A stretch of DNA of 64,000 bases from CFX5 sp023384495 (GTDB lineage Bacteria > Chloroflexota > Anaerolineae > Caldilineales > Caldilineaceae), in NCBI GenBank assembly GCA_048499455.1, contig JASNZV010000001.1:496001-560000 (forward strand), written 5' to 3'. The translations under genes were made by a program, and so were the position numbers. How positions within the stretch are numbered: position 1 is the first letter of the stretch; every line of letters starts with the position of its first letter. Positions 43,293 to 51,630 of the stretch are shown here, in pieces. The notes below the pieces were generated by a model. It ran no database searches. It saw nothing but the letters and a program-made list of their open reading frames with translations, and was not told the origin of the DNA.

Positions 43293-45557
43293 CTACCGGT
43301 CGCGACGGAACCCGCCCTCACGGCGCCCATCGCGCCCCCCGCGATCGCTCCGCCCGCCGCGATCACCGCCGCGGCCCCCGCGGTCGCCACCGCGCCCGCC
43401 GCGATCACCGCCGCGGCCCCCGCGGTCGCGCGCCTGCGCTTCTTCCACCGTCCACCCTTCGAGCACGGCCTGCCGGCTCAGCCGCACCTTGCCCGCCGGG
43501 TCCACATCCACTACCATGGCGGTCAGCTCGTCGCCGATGTTGGCAATGTCCTCGACCTTGTCCACCCGGTAGTCGGCCAGTTGGCTGATATGCACCAACC
43601 CGTCGATGCCGGGCAGGATGTTGACAAAGGCGCCGTAGGGCTCCACCCGCACCACCGTGCCGGTGTAGATCTTCCCCAACTCGATATTCTCTGTCATGCT
43701 GGCAATGGTGTCCAGCGCCTGTTCAGCCTGCACGCCTTCGCCCGAAATGTAGACCGTGCCATCTTCTTCTACATCGATCTTGACGCTGAACTGCTCTTGC
43801 AGGCTGCGGATCATCTTGCCGCCGGGGCCGATCAGTTTGCCGATCTTTTCGGGGTCGATGTGCGTTGTCAAAATGCGCGGCGCATAGGCGCTCAGATTGG
43901 GGCGCGGGCTGGGCAACACCTCAAGCATCTTGCCCATGATGTGCAGCCGGCCCACGCGCGCCTGATCCAGCGCCTCGCGCAGAATGTTGAAGTCAAGCCC
44001 CTTGATCTTCAGATCCATTTGCAGCGCGGTGATGCCGTGCTCGGTGCCGGCTACTTTGAAGTCCATATCCCCCAGCGCGTCTTCCACACCCTGGATGTCG
44101 CTCAGCACCCGATAGGCGCCGGTCTCCATGTCCTGCACCAGCCCCATCGCGATGCCGGCCACCGGGTCTTTGATGGGCACGCCGGCGTCCATCAGCGCCA
44201 GCGTGCTGCCGCAGACCGACCCCATGCTCGTGGAGCCGTTGCTGCTCACCACCTCGCTGACCAGGCGCAGCGTATAGGGGAAGTCGTCGGGAATAACGGG
44301 CAGCAGCGCCCGCTCGGCCAACATCCCGTGGCCGATCTCGCGGCGACGGGGGCCACCCATCCGATAGGCTTCGCCCGTGCTATAAGGCGGCATGTTGTAA
44401 TGGTGCATGTAGCGCTTGTCTTCGGCGGCCTGGAGCGAGTCGAGCCGCTGCGCATCACCGGGCGTGCCCAGCGTGGCAATCGTCAGCACATGCGTTTCGC
44501 CGCGCTGGAAGAAGCCGGAGCCATGCACGCGCGGAATTTTCCCCACCTGCACACGAATGGGCCGAATGGTGGTGGTGTCGCGTCCGTCGGGGCGCAAACC
44601 CTGGTCCAGGATGCGCCGGCGCACGCCCTCTTTGATCAGGCTTTCCAGGCTGGCGGAAACATGCGCAGCCACCACTTCGCCCGCCTCAACACGCTCGGCC
44701 AACGCTTCGCGCACTTCTTTGCGGATAGCGGCCAGCGCATCGTTGAGCTCGTGCTTGCTCAGGCCCGAAGCGAGCGCGTCTTGAATCTTGGGTGCGGCCA
44801 GCTCGGCCACCAACGCCTGCGTCTCCTCGGCGGGCAGCGCAAGCTCAAAGTCGGTGAACTTGGGCTTGCCAAGCTGCGCCACCATCTCGTTGATCAACTC
44901 AATGACCGGGATCATGCTCTCATGCGCCAGCCCCATAGCGTCGAGCACCATATCTTCGGGCAGCTCGTGGGCGCCCGCCTCGACCATGAGAATGTTGTCG
45001 ATAGTGCCGGCCACCGTCAGGTTCAGCCCGCTGATCTCCATCTGCTGTGCGGTCGGGTTGACAATAAACTCCCCATCCACAAAGCCAATCGTGGCGCCGG
45101 CAATTGGGCCACCCCAGGGAATGTCGCTGATCGCCACCGCCGCCGAGGCCGCGATAATCGCCAGCGGGTCGAGCAGATTTTCGCCGTCGATGCTCAGCGC
45201 GGTCAGGATCACCTGGACCTCGTTGACAAAGCCCTTGGGAAAGAGGGGCCGCAACGGGCGATCCACCAGGCGGGCGACGAGCACAGCCTGGTCGCTGGGC
45301 CGGCCCTCGCGGCGCTGGAAGCTGCCCGGGATGCGGCCAGCCGCATAGAGGCGCTCTTCGAATTCTACCGTCAGCGGGAAGAAATCGACCCCCGCACGCG
45401 CTTCTTTGGCCATGGTGGCCGTAGCGAGCAACACTGTGTCGCCATAACGAACTGTCACGGCCCCGCCGGCCTGGGCGGCTAAGACGCCTGTCTCAATACT
45501 TAGGGTGCGCCCACCGAACTCGGTGGTAAATACGTGCGCGCCATCAAACAATTGCAT
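43293..45557 (-). CDS. pnp: Polynucleotide phosphorylase with Arg/Gly/Asp-rich C-terminal tail
   Basis: PNPase degrades RNA 3'-5' by phosphorolysis. The 754-residue protein carries two RNase PH domains (VRYGDTVLLATATM at the start, and PYTLRLVSEVVSSNGSTSMGSVCGS in the second). These are followed by a KH domain (GKLIGPGGKMIRSLQE) and an S1 domain (IYTGTVVRVEPYGAFVNI). Residues about 706-754 are an unusual tail of repeated DRGGRGG units. ATG 45557 follows AGGAGG. Upstream lies a long structured leader and then rpsO, the order seen in many bacteria. In E. coli PNPase represses its own leader. Confidence 0.95.
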   Translation of the reverse strand: MQLFDGAHVFTTEFGGRTLSIETGVLAAQAGGAVTVRYGDTVLLATATMAKEARAGVDFFPLTVEFEERLYAAGRIPGSFQRREGRPSDQAVLVARLVDRPLRPLFPKGFVNEVQVILTALSIDGENLLDPLAIIAASAAVAISDIPWGGPIAGATIGFVDGEFIVNPTAQQMEISGLNLTVAGTIDNILMVEAGAHELPEDMVLDAMGLAHESMIPVIELINEMVAQLGKPKFTDFELALPAEETQALVAELAAPKIQDALASGLSKHELNDALAAIRKEVREALAERVEAGEVVAAHVSASLESLIKEGVRRRILDQGLRPDGRDTTTIRPIRVQVGKIPRVHGSGFFQRGETHVLTIATLGTPGDAQRLDSLQAAEDKRYMHHYNMPPYSTGEAYRMGGPRRREIGHGMLAERALLPVIPDDFPYTLRLVSEVVSSNGSTSMGSVCGSTLALMDAGVPIKDPVAGIAMGLVQDMETGAYRVLSDIQGVEDALGDMDFKVAGTEHGITALQMDLKIKGLDFNILREALDQARVGRLHIMGKMLEVLPSPRPNLSAYAPRILTTHIDPEKIGKLIGPGGKMIRSLQEQFSVKIDVEEDGTVYISGEGVQAEQALDTIASMTENIELGKIYTGTVVRVEPYGAFVNILPGIDGLVHISQLADYRVDKVEDIANIGDELTAMVVDVDPAGKVRLSRQAVLEGWTVEEAQARDRGGRGGDRGGRGGDRGGRGGDRGGRSDRGGRDGRREGGFRRDR

Positions 45558-45729
45558 AGAACCTCCTACTGGTTCAAATCCATATGCGTTGCTCGGTTTT
45601 CAACGCAAACACAACCAGGGGCTATCGCCTGCGCCAGGGCGCAAAGCATCCTGACAGACGAACAGCCCGACAAAAACGCTCAACAAAAACGATAGAGACG
45701 CAGAAGGTTCACTCGATGGGCGCAACGCT

Positions 45730-45794
45730 CGAGGTGCGGAACTGGAGAGTGAGGCGAAGCGAACTTCGCCGCACTCTCCAATGCCGGACCTCGC
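45730..45794 (-). promoter_or_regulatory. Long stem-loop in the pnp leader
   Basis: Outer arms CGAGGTGCGG/CCGGACCTCG (one mismatch) enclose an internal loop and TGGAGAGTG/CACTCTCCA (9 bp). A single mismatch and a further 7-bp stem are closed by the tetraloop CGAA. Its place, between rpsO and pnp, matches the RNase III-processed leader through which E. coli PNPase autoregulates. Confidence 0.6.
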
Positions 45795-45797
45795 TCG

Positions 45798-45815
45798 GCG
45801 CCAGGTGCCTGGCGC
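45798..45815. repeat. Perfect 8-bp hairpin in the pnp leader
   Basis: GCGCCAGG-TG-CCTGGCGC follows the long leader stem-loop. It may add to leader structure. Confidence 0.55.
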
Positions 45816-45885
45816 AGCTGCCACCCCACGTGAAACCACTGCGAAACCTACAAAACAACACGGACAACAACAACACGGACAACAA

Positions 45886-45919
45886 AAGAGGCGAGCGCCG
45901 CTTGACCGTCTCGCCTCTT
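45886..45919 (-). terminator. rpsO terminator
   Basis: On the minus strand AAGAGGCGAG pairs with CTCGCCTCTT (10 bp) and is followed by a T-rich TTGTTGTCC-type tail. It begins 10 bases past the rpsO stop. Partial read-through would feed pnp. Confidence 0.75.
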
Positions 45920-45928
45920 CCTGTTATG

Positions 45929-46198
45929 CTATTTGCGTAACCCCAACCGGTCGATGAGCTGCTGATAGCGAGAACTGTCTTTTCCCTTGAGATAGGCCAG
46001 ATGTCGCCTGCGCTGGCCCACGAGCTTCAACAACCCCCGCCGAGAACTCTCATCATGCTTGTGATCGCCCAGATGTTCGATCAGTCCGTTGATGCGGGTG
46101 GTCAGCAGGGCTACCTGCACTTCCGGGGAACCAGTGTCCTGATCACTAAGACGGAACTCCGAAATTAGCTGCGCTTTATCGACTTTTTTGATGGCCAT
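45929..46198 (-). CDS. rpsO: 30S ribosomal protein S15
   Basis: The 89-residue protein starts MAIKKVDKAQLISEFR and has the S15 signature DTGSPEVQVALLTTRINGLIEHLGDHKHDESSRRGLLKLVGQRRRHLAYLK, a four-helix bundle that binds 16S rRNA. ATG 46198 is chosen over an upstream in-frame Met at 46231 because all S15 proteins begin here. A sigma-70-type promoter lies at 46357-46385. The gene is followed by a terminator and pnp. Confidence 0.96.
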   Translation of the reverse strand: MAIKKVDKAQLISEFRLSDQDTGSPEVQVALLTTRINGLIEHLGDHKHDESSRRGLLKLVGQRRRHLAYLKGKDSSRYQQLIDRLGLRK

Positions 46199-46356
46199 CT
46201 TGGTACTTTCTGTCCTTTCTTTGACGTTCACGCGAAACGTTCACAATACAGCCCACTCTACGCCAGTGTCGTCCTTGTGCCATACTTACACTGCTACGTT
46301 GACGGCAGCCAGATCACCGCTGTACCCGGCGCATGACCCAGCTCAATCAACTACCA

Positions 46357-46385
46357 AGTATAACACGCTTGCGGTGTTCTTACAA
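46357..46385 (-). promoter_or_regulatory. Sigma-70-like promoter of rpsO
   Basis: On the minus strand TTGTAA (46380-46385) and TATACT (46357-46362) are spaced by 17 bases, close to the consensus. An inverted repeat CGGTGTTCT/AGAACACCG (46372-46380 and 46393-46401) straddles the -35 box. Confidence 0.65.
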
Positions 46386-46401
46386 AATTATGAGAACACC
46401 G
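46372..46401. promoter_or_regulatory. Inverted repeat over the rpsO -35 region, possible operator
   Basis: CGGTGTTCT and AGAACACCG form perfect 9-bp arms with a 12-base AT-rich spacer, overlapping the presumed -35 box. Such placement suits a dimeric repressor. No regulator can be named. Confidence 0.5.
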
Positions 46402-46445
46402 TTTTGGTTGGACGCACGCACAGCACACGGTTTGCTGTAGGGTGT

Positions 46446-46508
46446 AGTGCCGTCCATATGAGGTGACAGTCACTTCAAAAGTGACTGTCACCTCATATGG
46501 ACGGCACT
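46446..46508. repeat. 30-bp perfect palindrome with 3-base loop upstream of recD2
   Basis: Positions 46446-46475 are the exact reverse complement of 46479-46508. The loop is CAA. The stem includes the word GGTGACAGTCACTT, itself part palindromic. It ends 36 bases before the recD2 ATG. There is no T-run after the stem on either strand. Confidence 0.9.
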
Positions 46509-46544
46509 TGCCATCCCCGGCGGATTCTGCTACGCTTGCCCCCG

Positions 46545-48935
46545 ATGGACACCTTGCGCGGCGTCATCGAACGCATCACCTATCACAACGAAGAAACCGG
46601 CTACACGGTGGCCAAGTTGCTGCCCGAACAGGGCGCGCGCACCGGATTTGGCCCCGCGCGCGAGGTGGCGATTGTGGGGACGATGATGGGCGTCAACGTG
46701 GGCGAAAGCGTGGCGCTCACCGGGCGCTGGAGTGTGCATCCCACCCATGGGCGCCAATTTACCGTGGAGAGCCTGCGCACCGTGCTGCCCGCCACGGTGG
46801 CCGGCATCGAGAAATACCTGGGCAGCGGGCTGATCAAGGGCGTTGGCCCTGTCACGGCCAAACGCATCGTGCGCCACTTCGGCGTAGAAACGCTCGATGT
46901 GATTGAGCAAACCCCCGAACGGCTCATCGAGGCGCCCGGCGTGGGCCGCAAACGGGTGCAGCTGATCACCCAAGCCTGGCGCGAGCAGATGGCGATCAAA
47001 GAGGTGATGCTCTTTCTCCAAAGCCACGGCGTCACCACCAGCCTTGCCACCAAAATCTACAAACAGTATGGCGACGACGCCATCGCCACCGTCCAAAATG
47101 ACCCCTATCGCCTGGCGCGCGACATCTTCGGCATCGGTTTCCTCACCGCCGACCGCATCGCCCAATCGCTGGGGCTTGCCCCCGATGCGCCACAACGGGT
47201 AGCCGCCGGCGTGGCCTACGCGCTGAGCCAGGCAAGCGACGAGGGGCATGTCTTTTTGCCCACAGGCGAACTGGTCAATCAGGCCACTGAGCTGCTCAAC
47301 GTCTCGCCCGAGCAGACGGCCTTAGGCATTCTTCGCCTCCAGGCTGACGACCAGGTCAAGCGGGCGCGCACGCCGGGCGGCCCTGAGGTCGGGATGCAGG
47401 ATGCGGAAGGGGAGGCCAGCAAGCCGGCGGCGGCCAGAGCGATCCCCCAACTGGTGGCCGAGCAGGGGCAGTTGTATACTGTGGACACTGTGGCGCAAGC
47501 GCGGGCGCTTATGCAGGAAGCGAGCGTCGTCTATCTCACGCCGTTTTACTACAGCGAAGTGGGCGTTGCCAACCGGCTGCAGCGGCTGCTCCAGATGGGG
47601 GAGAGCCGGTTGCGCGCCTTCCAGCCTGGCCGCTTTGCCTGGGATGCGGCCTTTGCGCGTCTGGCGCAGCAGAGCGGGTTTCAACTGGCGCCCCAGCAAC
47701 AGATGGCCGTGCAGGCAGCGCTCACACACCGGCTCACCGTATTGACCGGCGGCCCCGGCACCGGCAAGACCACCTGCACGCGCACCATTTTGCAGCTCTG
47801 CGAACAGGCCGGCTGCCGCGTCCTGCTGGCGGCGCCCACGGGTCGGGCCGCCAAACGGCTCAGCGAAACCACCGGGCGCGAGGCCAAGACGATTCACCGC
47901 TTGCTCGAATTCAAACCCGCCGAGGGGATGGCCTTTCAACGCAACGAAGAAAATCCGCTGGAAGGCGACCTGTTGATCGTGGACGAGGCTTCTATGCTCG
48001 ACCTGGTGCTCACCAACCACCTCCTCAAGGCGATCCCGTCGGGGATGCACCTGTTGCTGGTGGGGGATGTGGATCAGTTGCCCAGCGTCGGGGCGGGGAA
48101 TGTGCTAAAGGATCTGATTGGGGCGATTGAGGGCGGCGATGGCCCATCGTCCATCGTTCATCGCCTATCGTCGGTCGTCCGCCTGCAAACCATCTTCCGT
48201 CAAGAGGCCGGCAGCTACATCATCACCAATGCGCACCGCATCAACCAGGGCCAGATGCCCACGCTCGACAACCAGAACGCCACCGACTTCTTTCTCTTCA
48301 AGGTGGAGGCGCCGGAGCAGGCGGCGCGGCTTTGTGTGGAACTGGTGCAGACGCGCATCCCCCGGCGGTTTGCCATTCCGCCTGAAGACATTCAGGTGCT
48401 TAGCCCCATGCATCGCGGCGTAGTCGGCGTGGGCGCGCTCAACGAGGCGCTGCAACAGGCGCTCAACCCGCCGGCGCCGAGCAAGCCGCAACGGCAACTC
48501 GGCGCGCGCGCCTATCGCGCCGGCGACCGGGTGATGCAGATCCGCAACAACTATGACAAGGATGCCTACAACGGCGATATGGGCGTCATCCAGAGTGTTG
48601 ATCTGGAGCTTCAGCGGGTGATGGTTCATATTGATGGCCGGCCCGTTCCCTACGATTTTTTGGAATTGGACGAACTCACGCACGCTTGGGCGGTGAGCAT
48701 CCACAAGAGTCAGGGCAGCGAATTCCCCGCCGTGGTGATCCCGATCCTGACCAGCCACTATATGATGCTCCAGCGCAATTTGTTGTATACTGCCGTCACC
48801 CGCGCGCGGCGGCTGGTGGTGCTGGTGGGCCAGCCGCGAGCAATCGCCATTGCGGTCAACAACAACCGGGTGGGCGACCGGTTTACCGGCCTGCGCGAAC
48901 GGTTGATAGGCTTGGCTGGGGCGCATGCCCAATGA
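46545..48935 (+). CDS. recD2: RecD2-type ATP-dependent DNA helicase
   Basis: The 796-residue protein begins MDTLRGVIERITYHNEETGY at ATG 46545. An upstream frame is rejected because it reads through the palindrome. It has the RecD2 layout: OB-like N-terminal region, helix-hairpin-helix segment (EAPGVGRKRVQLI), Walker A TGGPGTGKTT, Walker B VDEASMLD, LLVGDVDQLPSVG and the C-terminal AWAVSIHKSQGSEFPAVV motif. RecD2 unwinds DNA 5'-3' in repair, without RecBC. Residues about 530-541 (GGDGPSSIVHRL) look like an insertion and are encoded by a heptamer-repeat tract (48144-48180) related to the intergenic arrays. Confidence 0.91.
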   Translation: MDTLRGVIERITYHNEETGYTVAKLLPEQGARTGFGPAREVAIVGTMMGVNVGESVALTGRWSVHPTHGRQFTVESLRTVLPATVAGIEKYLGSGLIKGVGPVTAKRIVRHFGVETLDVIEQTPERLIEAPGVGRKRVQLITQAWREQMAIKEVMLFLQSHGVTTSLATKIYKQYGDDAIATVQNDPYRLARDIFGIGFLTADRIAQSLGLAPDAPQRVAAGVAYALSQASDEGHVFLPTGELVNQATELLNVSPEQTALGILRLQADDQVKRARTPGGPEVGMQDAEGEASKPAAARAIPQLVAEQGQLYTVDTVAQARALMQEASVVYLTPFYYSEVGVANRLQRLLQMGESRLRAFQPGRFAWDAAFARLAQQSGFQLAPQQQMAVQAALTHRLTVLTGGPGTGKTTCTRTILQLCEQAGCRVLLAAPTGRAAKRLSETTGREAKTIHRLLEFKPAEGMAFQRNEENPLEGDLLIVDEASMLDLVLTNHLLKAIPSGMHLLLVGDVDQLPSVGAGNVLKDLIGAIEGGDGPSSIVHRLSSVVRLQTIFRQEAGSYIITNAHRINQGQMPTLDNQNATDFFLFKVEAPEQAARLCVELVQTRIPRRFAIPPEDIQVLSPMHRGVVGVGALNEALQQALNPPAPSKPQRQLGARAYRAGDRVMQIRNNYDKDAYNGDMGVIQSVDLELQRVMVHIDGRPVPYDFLELDELTHAWAVSIHKSQGSEFPAVVIPILTSHYMMLQRNLLYTAVTRARRLVVLVGQPRAIAIAVNNNRVGDRFTGLRERLIGLAGAHAQ
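48144..48180 (+). repeat. Heptamer-repeat tract inside recD2
   Basis: The coding DNA reads as period-7 units close to TCGTCCA, TCGTTCA, TCGCCTA, TCGTCGG, TCGTCCG. It encodes about 12 residues between DLIGAIEG and VVRLQTIFRQ. It matches the intergenic array at 57955-58001 in unit and period. Confidence 0.75.
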
Positions 48936-49018
48936 GTGGTTGGCGAAATCGAGATCGATTTTGGAAGCGCAATTTGTAAAGGGTAATTGACAGTCGTTCT
49001 GTGGAGGCCTGTTTGACC

Positions 49019-50812
49019 ATGCAGACAACAGCGGACTTATCGCGACGATCCAGATCGCTTACCGCGCCGCCCATCCAGCGCGGCATCGTTGATTTTGCCG
49101 GCCTGCTGTTGCTCATCCTGTTGCTGGCGCTGCTGATCAGCGGCGCGCTCTGGCATTTTTGGTTTCTCAACCGCATTGTCTATGGGGTCAGCGTGGCGGG
49201 CGCGCCCGTGAGCGGCATGACGCGCGCCGCCGCGCTCCAGATGCTGACCGAGCGTTTTGCCGAAGCGCCGCCAGCCCCGGTTAGCTTGCACTACGCAGGT
49301 CAGCATTGGCCGCTGCCCATGCAACAGGCGCCGGTCGAAGCGGATCTCCTCACCGCGGTCAATCAGGCCTATCTCGTTGGGCGTCAGGGGGATTTCTCGG
49401 CCCGCCTGGTGCAACAGGTGGTGACTGCGCTGCGCGGCCATGACATCACCCCCCCGCTCACAATGGATGAGGCGCAGGTTCGCGCTGCCATTGCCCAGAT
49501 CGCGCCGCAGGTCAACCGGACGGGCCGCCCCGCCACGCAGATCAGCGACGTGGCCATCCCGGCCATCGCCAGGGTGGAAGTGGATGTAGAGGCCACAGTG
49601 CAATCCACGCTGATGGCGCTGCGCACGGGGGTCTGGAGCCAGACCATTCTGGCGCCCTTTGTCGTGCGCGAAGAGACGCCGGTGAGCAGCGCGCCCCCGC
49701 AGGCGGAGGCGTTGCCGCCATTGCGACCGGTGCGTGTGCGCAGCGAGCAGGCCGGGTTGGAGTTTGCCCTTGACGGCGCGGCCCTGCGCCGCGTCATGCC
49801 GGCCCCGGGCCAGGTGGAGGAGCCGGCCCTGCGCGCCATGCTCGAAGGCTGGGCCGCACAGATCGACTTTGCGCCGCGCGACGCTCGCCTCCGCTTCAAC
49901 CCCAACACAGGCAGCCTCTCGGTAATCCAGAGTAGCGCCCACGGCCGCGCGCTTGACATTGACGCCACACTTGCCGCCATTCGTGACGCCCTGGCCAACG
50001 GCTCGTCGCAAGCACCTTTGGTCGTCGAGGACCTTGCCCCTGCGGTGGACAGTACGCGCCTGGCCGAGCTGGGCATCCGCGAGTTGGTGAGCAGCGGCGT
50101 CTCCTATTTCAAAGGCAGCAGCGCGGCGCGCATCCGCAACATCGAAGTGGCGGCGCAACAGTTTGACGGCGTGGTCATCCCACCCAACGGCATCTTCAGC
50201 TTCAACAAGATCGTGGAAAATGTAACCTCAGCCAACGGCTTTGAGGATTCGCTCGTTATTTGGGGTGATCAAACGGTGGTGGGGATCGGTGGTGGCGTCT
50301 GCCAGGTGAGCACCACCGTCTTCCGCGCCGCCTATAATGCCGGCTTCCCGATTGTGGAGCGTTACAATCACGGCTACATTGTGGATTGGTATGGCGAACC
50401 GGGGCTTGACGCGACGATCTATACGCCCACGGTTGACTTTCGCTTCCGCAACGATACAAGCGCCCATCTGCTGGTTGAACCGGTGGTGGACAGCATCAAT
50501 GGGGTGATCACGTTCAACTTTTACGGCACAAAACCCAACCGCATCGTCACGGTTGGCGCACCGGTCCAGACGGAGATCAAGCAGCCGGAGCCGGCCACCT
50601 ACACCGTCGATGCATCGCTGGCCCCAGGGCAGCGCAAACAGGTGGAGTGGGAAAAGCCGGGCATGACGGTGACCGTGCAACGCACCATCGTCGAGAACGG
50701 CGCCACCCGCACCGATACGCTCACCAGCCGCTATGTGCCGTGGCGCGCCGTCTATCTCGTCGGGCCGGGCGCGGACACACCGGCCGCAGCCTCGGCAGAG
50801 ACGCCAGGGTGA
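49019..50812 (+). CDS. Membrane-anchored VanW/YoaR-like protein
   Basis: The 597-residue protein starts at ATG 49019 (TTG 49013, nearer the GGAGG at 49003, is an alternative). One N-terminal transmembrane helix (about 30-50) is followed by two peptidoglycan-binding-4-like segments. A VanW domain is next (YFKGSSAARIRNIEVAAQQF, IFSFNKIVENV, GIGGGVCQVSTTVFRAAYNAGF, YNHGYIVDWYGEPGLDATIY). A C-terminal region (about 520-580) is G5-like. Such proteins sit outside the membrane in the cell envelope; a cell-wall role is inferred. It follows recD2 by 80 bases on the same strand. Confidence 0.86.
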   Translation: MQTTADLSRRSRSLTAPPIQRGIVDFAGLLLLILLLALLISGALWHFWFLNRIVYGVSVAGAPVSGMTRAAALQMLTERFAEAPPAPVSLHYAGQHWPLPMQQAPVEADLLTAVNQAYLVGRQGDFSARLVQQVVTALRGHDITPPLTMDEAQVRAAIAQIAPQVNRTGRPATQISDVAIPAIARVEVDVEATVQSTLMALRTGVWSQTILAPFVVREETPVSSAPPQAEALPPLRPVRVRSEQAGLEFALDGAALRRVMPAPGQVEEPALRAMLEGWAAQIDFAPRDARLRFNPNTGSLSVIQSSAHGRALDIDATLAAIRDALANGSSQAPLVVEDLAPAVDSTRLAELGIRELVSSGVSYFKGSSAARIRNIEVAAQQFDGVVIPPNGIFSFNKIVENVTSANGFEDSLVIWGDQTVVGIGGGVCQVSTTVFRAAYNAGFPIVERYNHGYIVDWYGEPGLDATIYTPTVDFRFRNDTSAHLLVEPVVDSINGVITFNFYGTKPNRIVTVGAPVQTEIKQPEPATYTVDASLAPGQRKQVEWEKPGMTVTVQRTIVENGATRTDTLTSRYVPWRAVYLVGPGADTPAAASAETPG

Positions 50813-50818
50813 GCCAGT

Positions 50819-51291
50819 CTATTCTTTGGCGATTGCCATCGGCAGATAGACAGAATGGGTCACTGCGTCAAGCACAATGACAAATTCCTCATTGGGTTCG
50901 CTGTTGAGTTCGAACTGTACCGGCTCCGCCGCCAGGTACCCCAACGGCGCCTCAACCCTTAGCTCGTACACACCATAGGGAACGTCGTCAAAACGATAGG
51001 CGCCAGAGCGACATCCTCTGGCGCCTCATGAAAGCGGGAGCCAAATTGTCGCAACCAGAGGGGTGAATCGGTGGTGATAGCTTCAGATGCAACCGCTGGA
51101 TCTTCCAATCCTGCGGTTGCAACAAATTCATCCGGTTGGTTTGTTGCCCCAAGTGGCGAGCCGACACCGAGCAACGCGACCATCAGCAAGATGGCGATAC
51201 CTGTCTGCCATCCGCCTTGCAAGAAAGCCCGCCTTGATTGATCGCCTGGCGATTTCCTCAATGAGACAATACGATGCGTCAACCTTCCCAT
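50819..51291 (-). pseudogene. Frameshifted secreted protein with Cna-B-like segment
   Basis: From ATG 51291 (behind AAGGAGG) the frame encodes a signal-peptide-like start (hydrophobic stretch TGIAILLMVALLGVGSPLGA), then continues to about 51010 and stops at 50959. In another frame from about 51010 to the TAG at 50819 the DNA encodes GAYRFDDVPYGVYELRVEAPLGYLAAE...VYLPMAIAKE. That is a prealbumin/Cna-B-like repeat with a YLP-type C-terminus. The two parts only join through a frameshift near 51000-51010. The N-terminal part is also short for such proteins, so an internal deletion is possible. A sequencing or assembly error could explain it instead. Confidence 0.65.
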
Positions 51292-51630
51292 ATCACACCC
51301 TCCTTGTTCAGAAGGCGCATCGAAAACGATGCATGGCCTTGTGGCTCGGCCTCAAAGAGGTCCATCGCGTTCTGGCAACACTGCATCTCCGAGCAAGACT
51401 CGTGAAGAAATAGAAGCGCCATTCATGATAATAGTATAGAACGGCGAGAATCGACTCATGCCTAAGGGTAGGTCACGCCTAGCCAGGTAGCCAGTCTTTC
51501 TGCGCGCTCCAGCTTGGCTCAGCGCCTGGGCATAAGCGCGCAGTTCACTAGCGGCCCCTTTGTGTCTGCGGCAACGGACCAATTCGGCTTTGGTCTTCGT
51601 TCTCTATTTCATCGATTTGGGATATGGCAG
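51292..51630. other. Intergenic region between the frameshifted gene and the YfhO-like gene
   Basis: About 340 bases. On the minus strand TATACT occurs near 51432-51437 and might be a -10 box for the frameshifted gene. No ORF or strong hairpin was seen. Confidence 0.45.

Larger units (their letters stand above)
45558..45928. other. rpsO-pnp intergenic region with leader hairpins
   Basis: Contains, in minus-strand transcription order, the rpsO terminator (45886-45919), a hairpin at 45798-45815, a long stem-loop at 45730-45794, and the pnp ribosome-binding site. A T-loop-like GGTTCAAATCC near 45572 is not part of a tRNA. Confidence 0.6.
46199..46544. other. Divergent promoter region of rpsO and recD2
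   Basis: Holds the rpsO promoter, an inverted repeat over its -35 box (46372-46401), and a 30-bp perfect palindrome (46446-46508) next to recD2. No ORF is supported. Confidence 0.6.

Noticed and set aside
43581..45482. Frame of about 630 codons on the plus strand opposite pnp
   Set aside because: Mirror frame of pnp, which is unmistakable on the minus strand; low-complexity His/Gln/Arg-rich translation without motifs.
45566..45590. GGTTCAAATCC, a tRNA T-loop-like word, near the pnp start
   Set aside because: No acceptor, anticodon or D arm can be folded around it.
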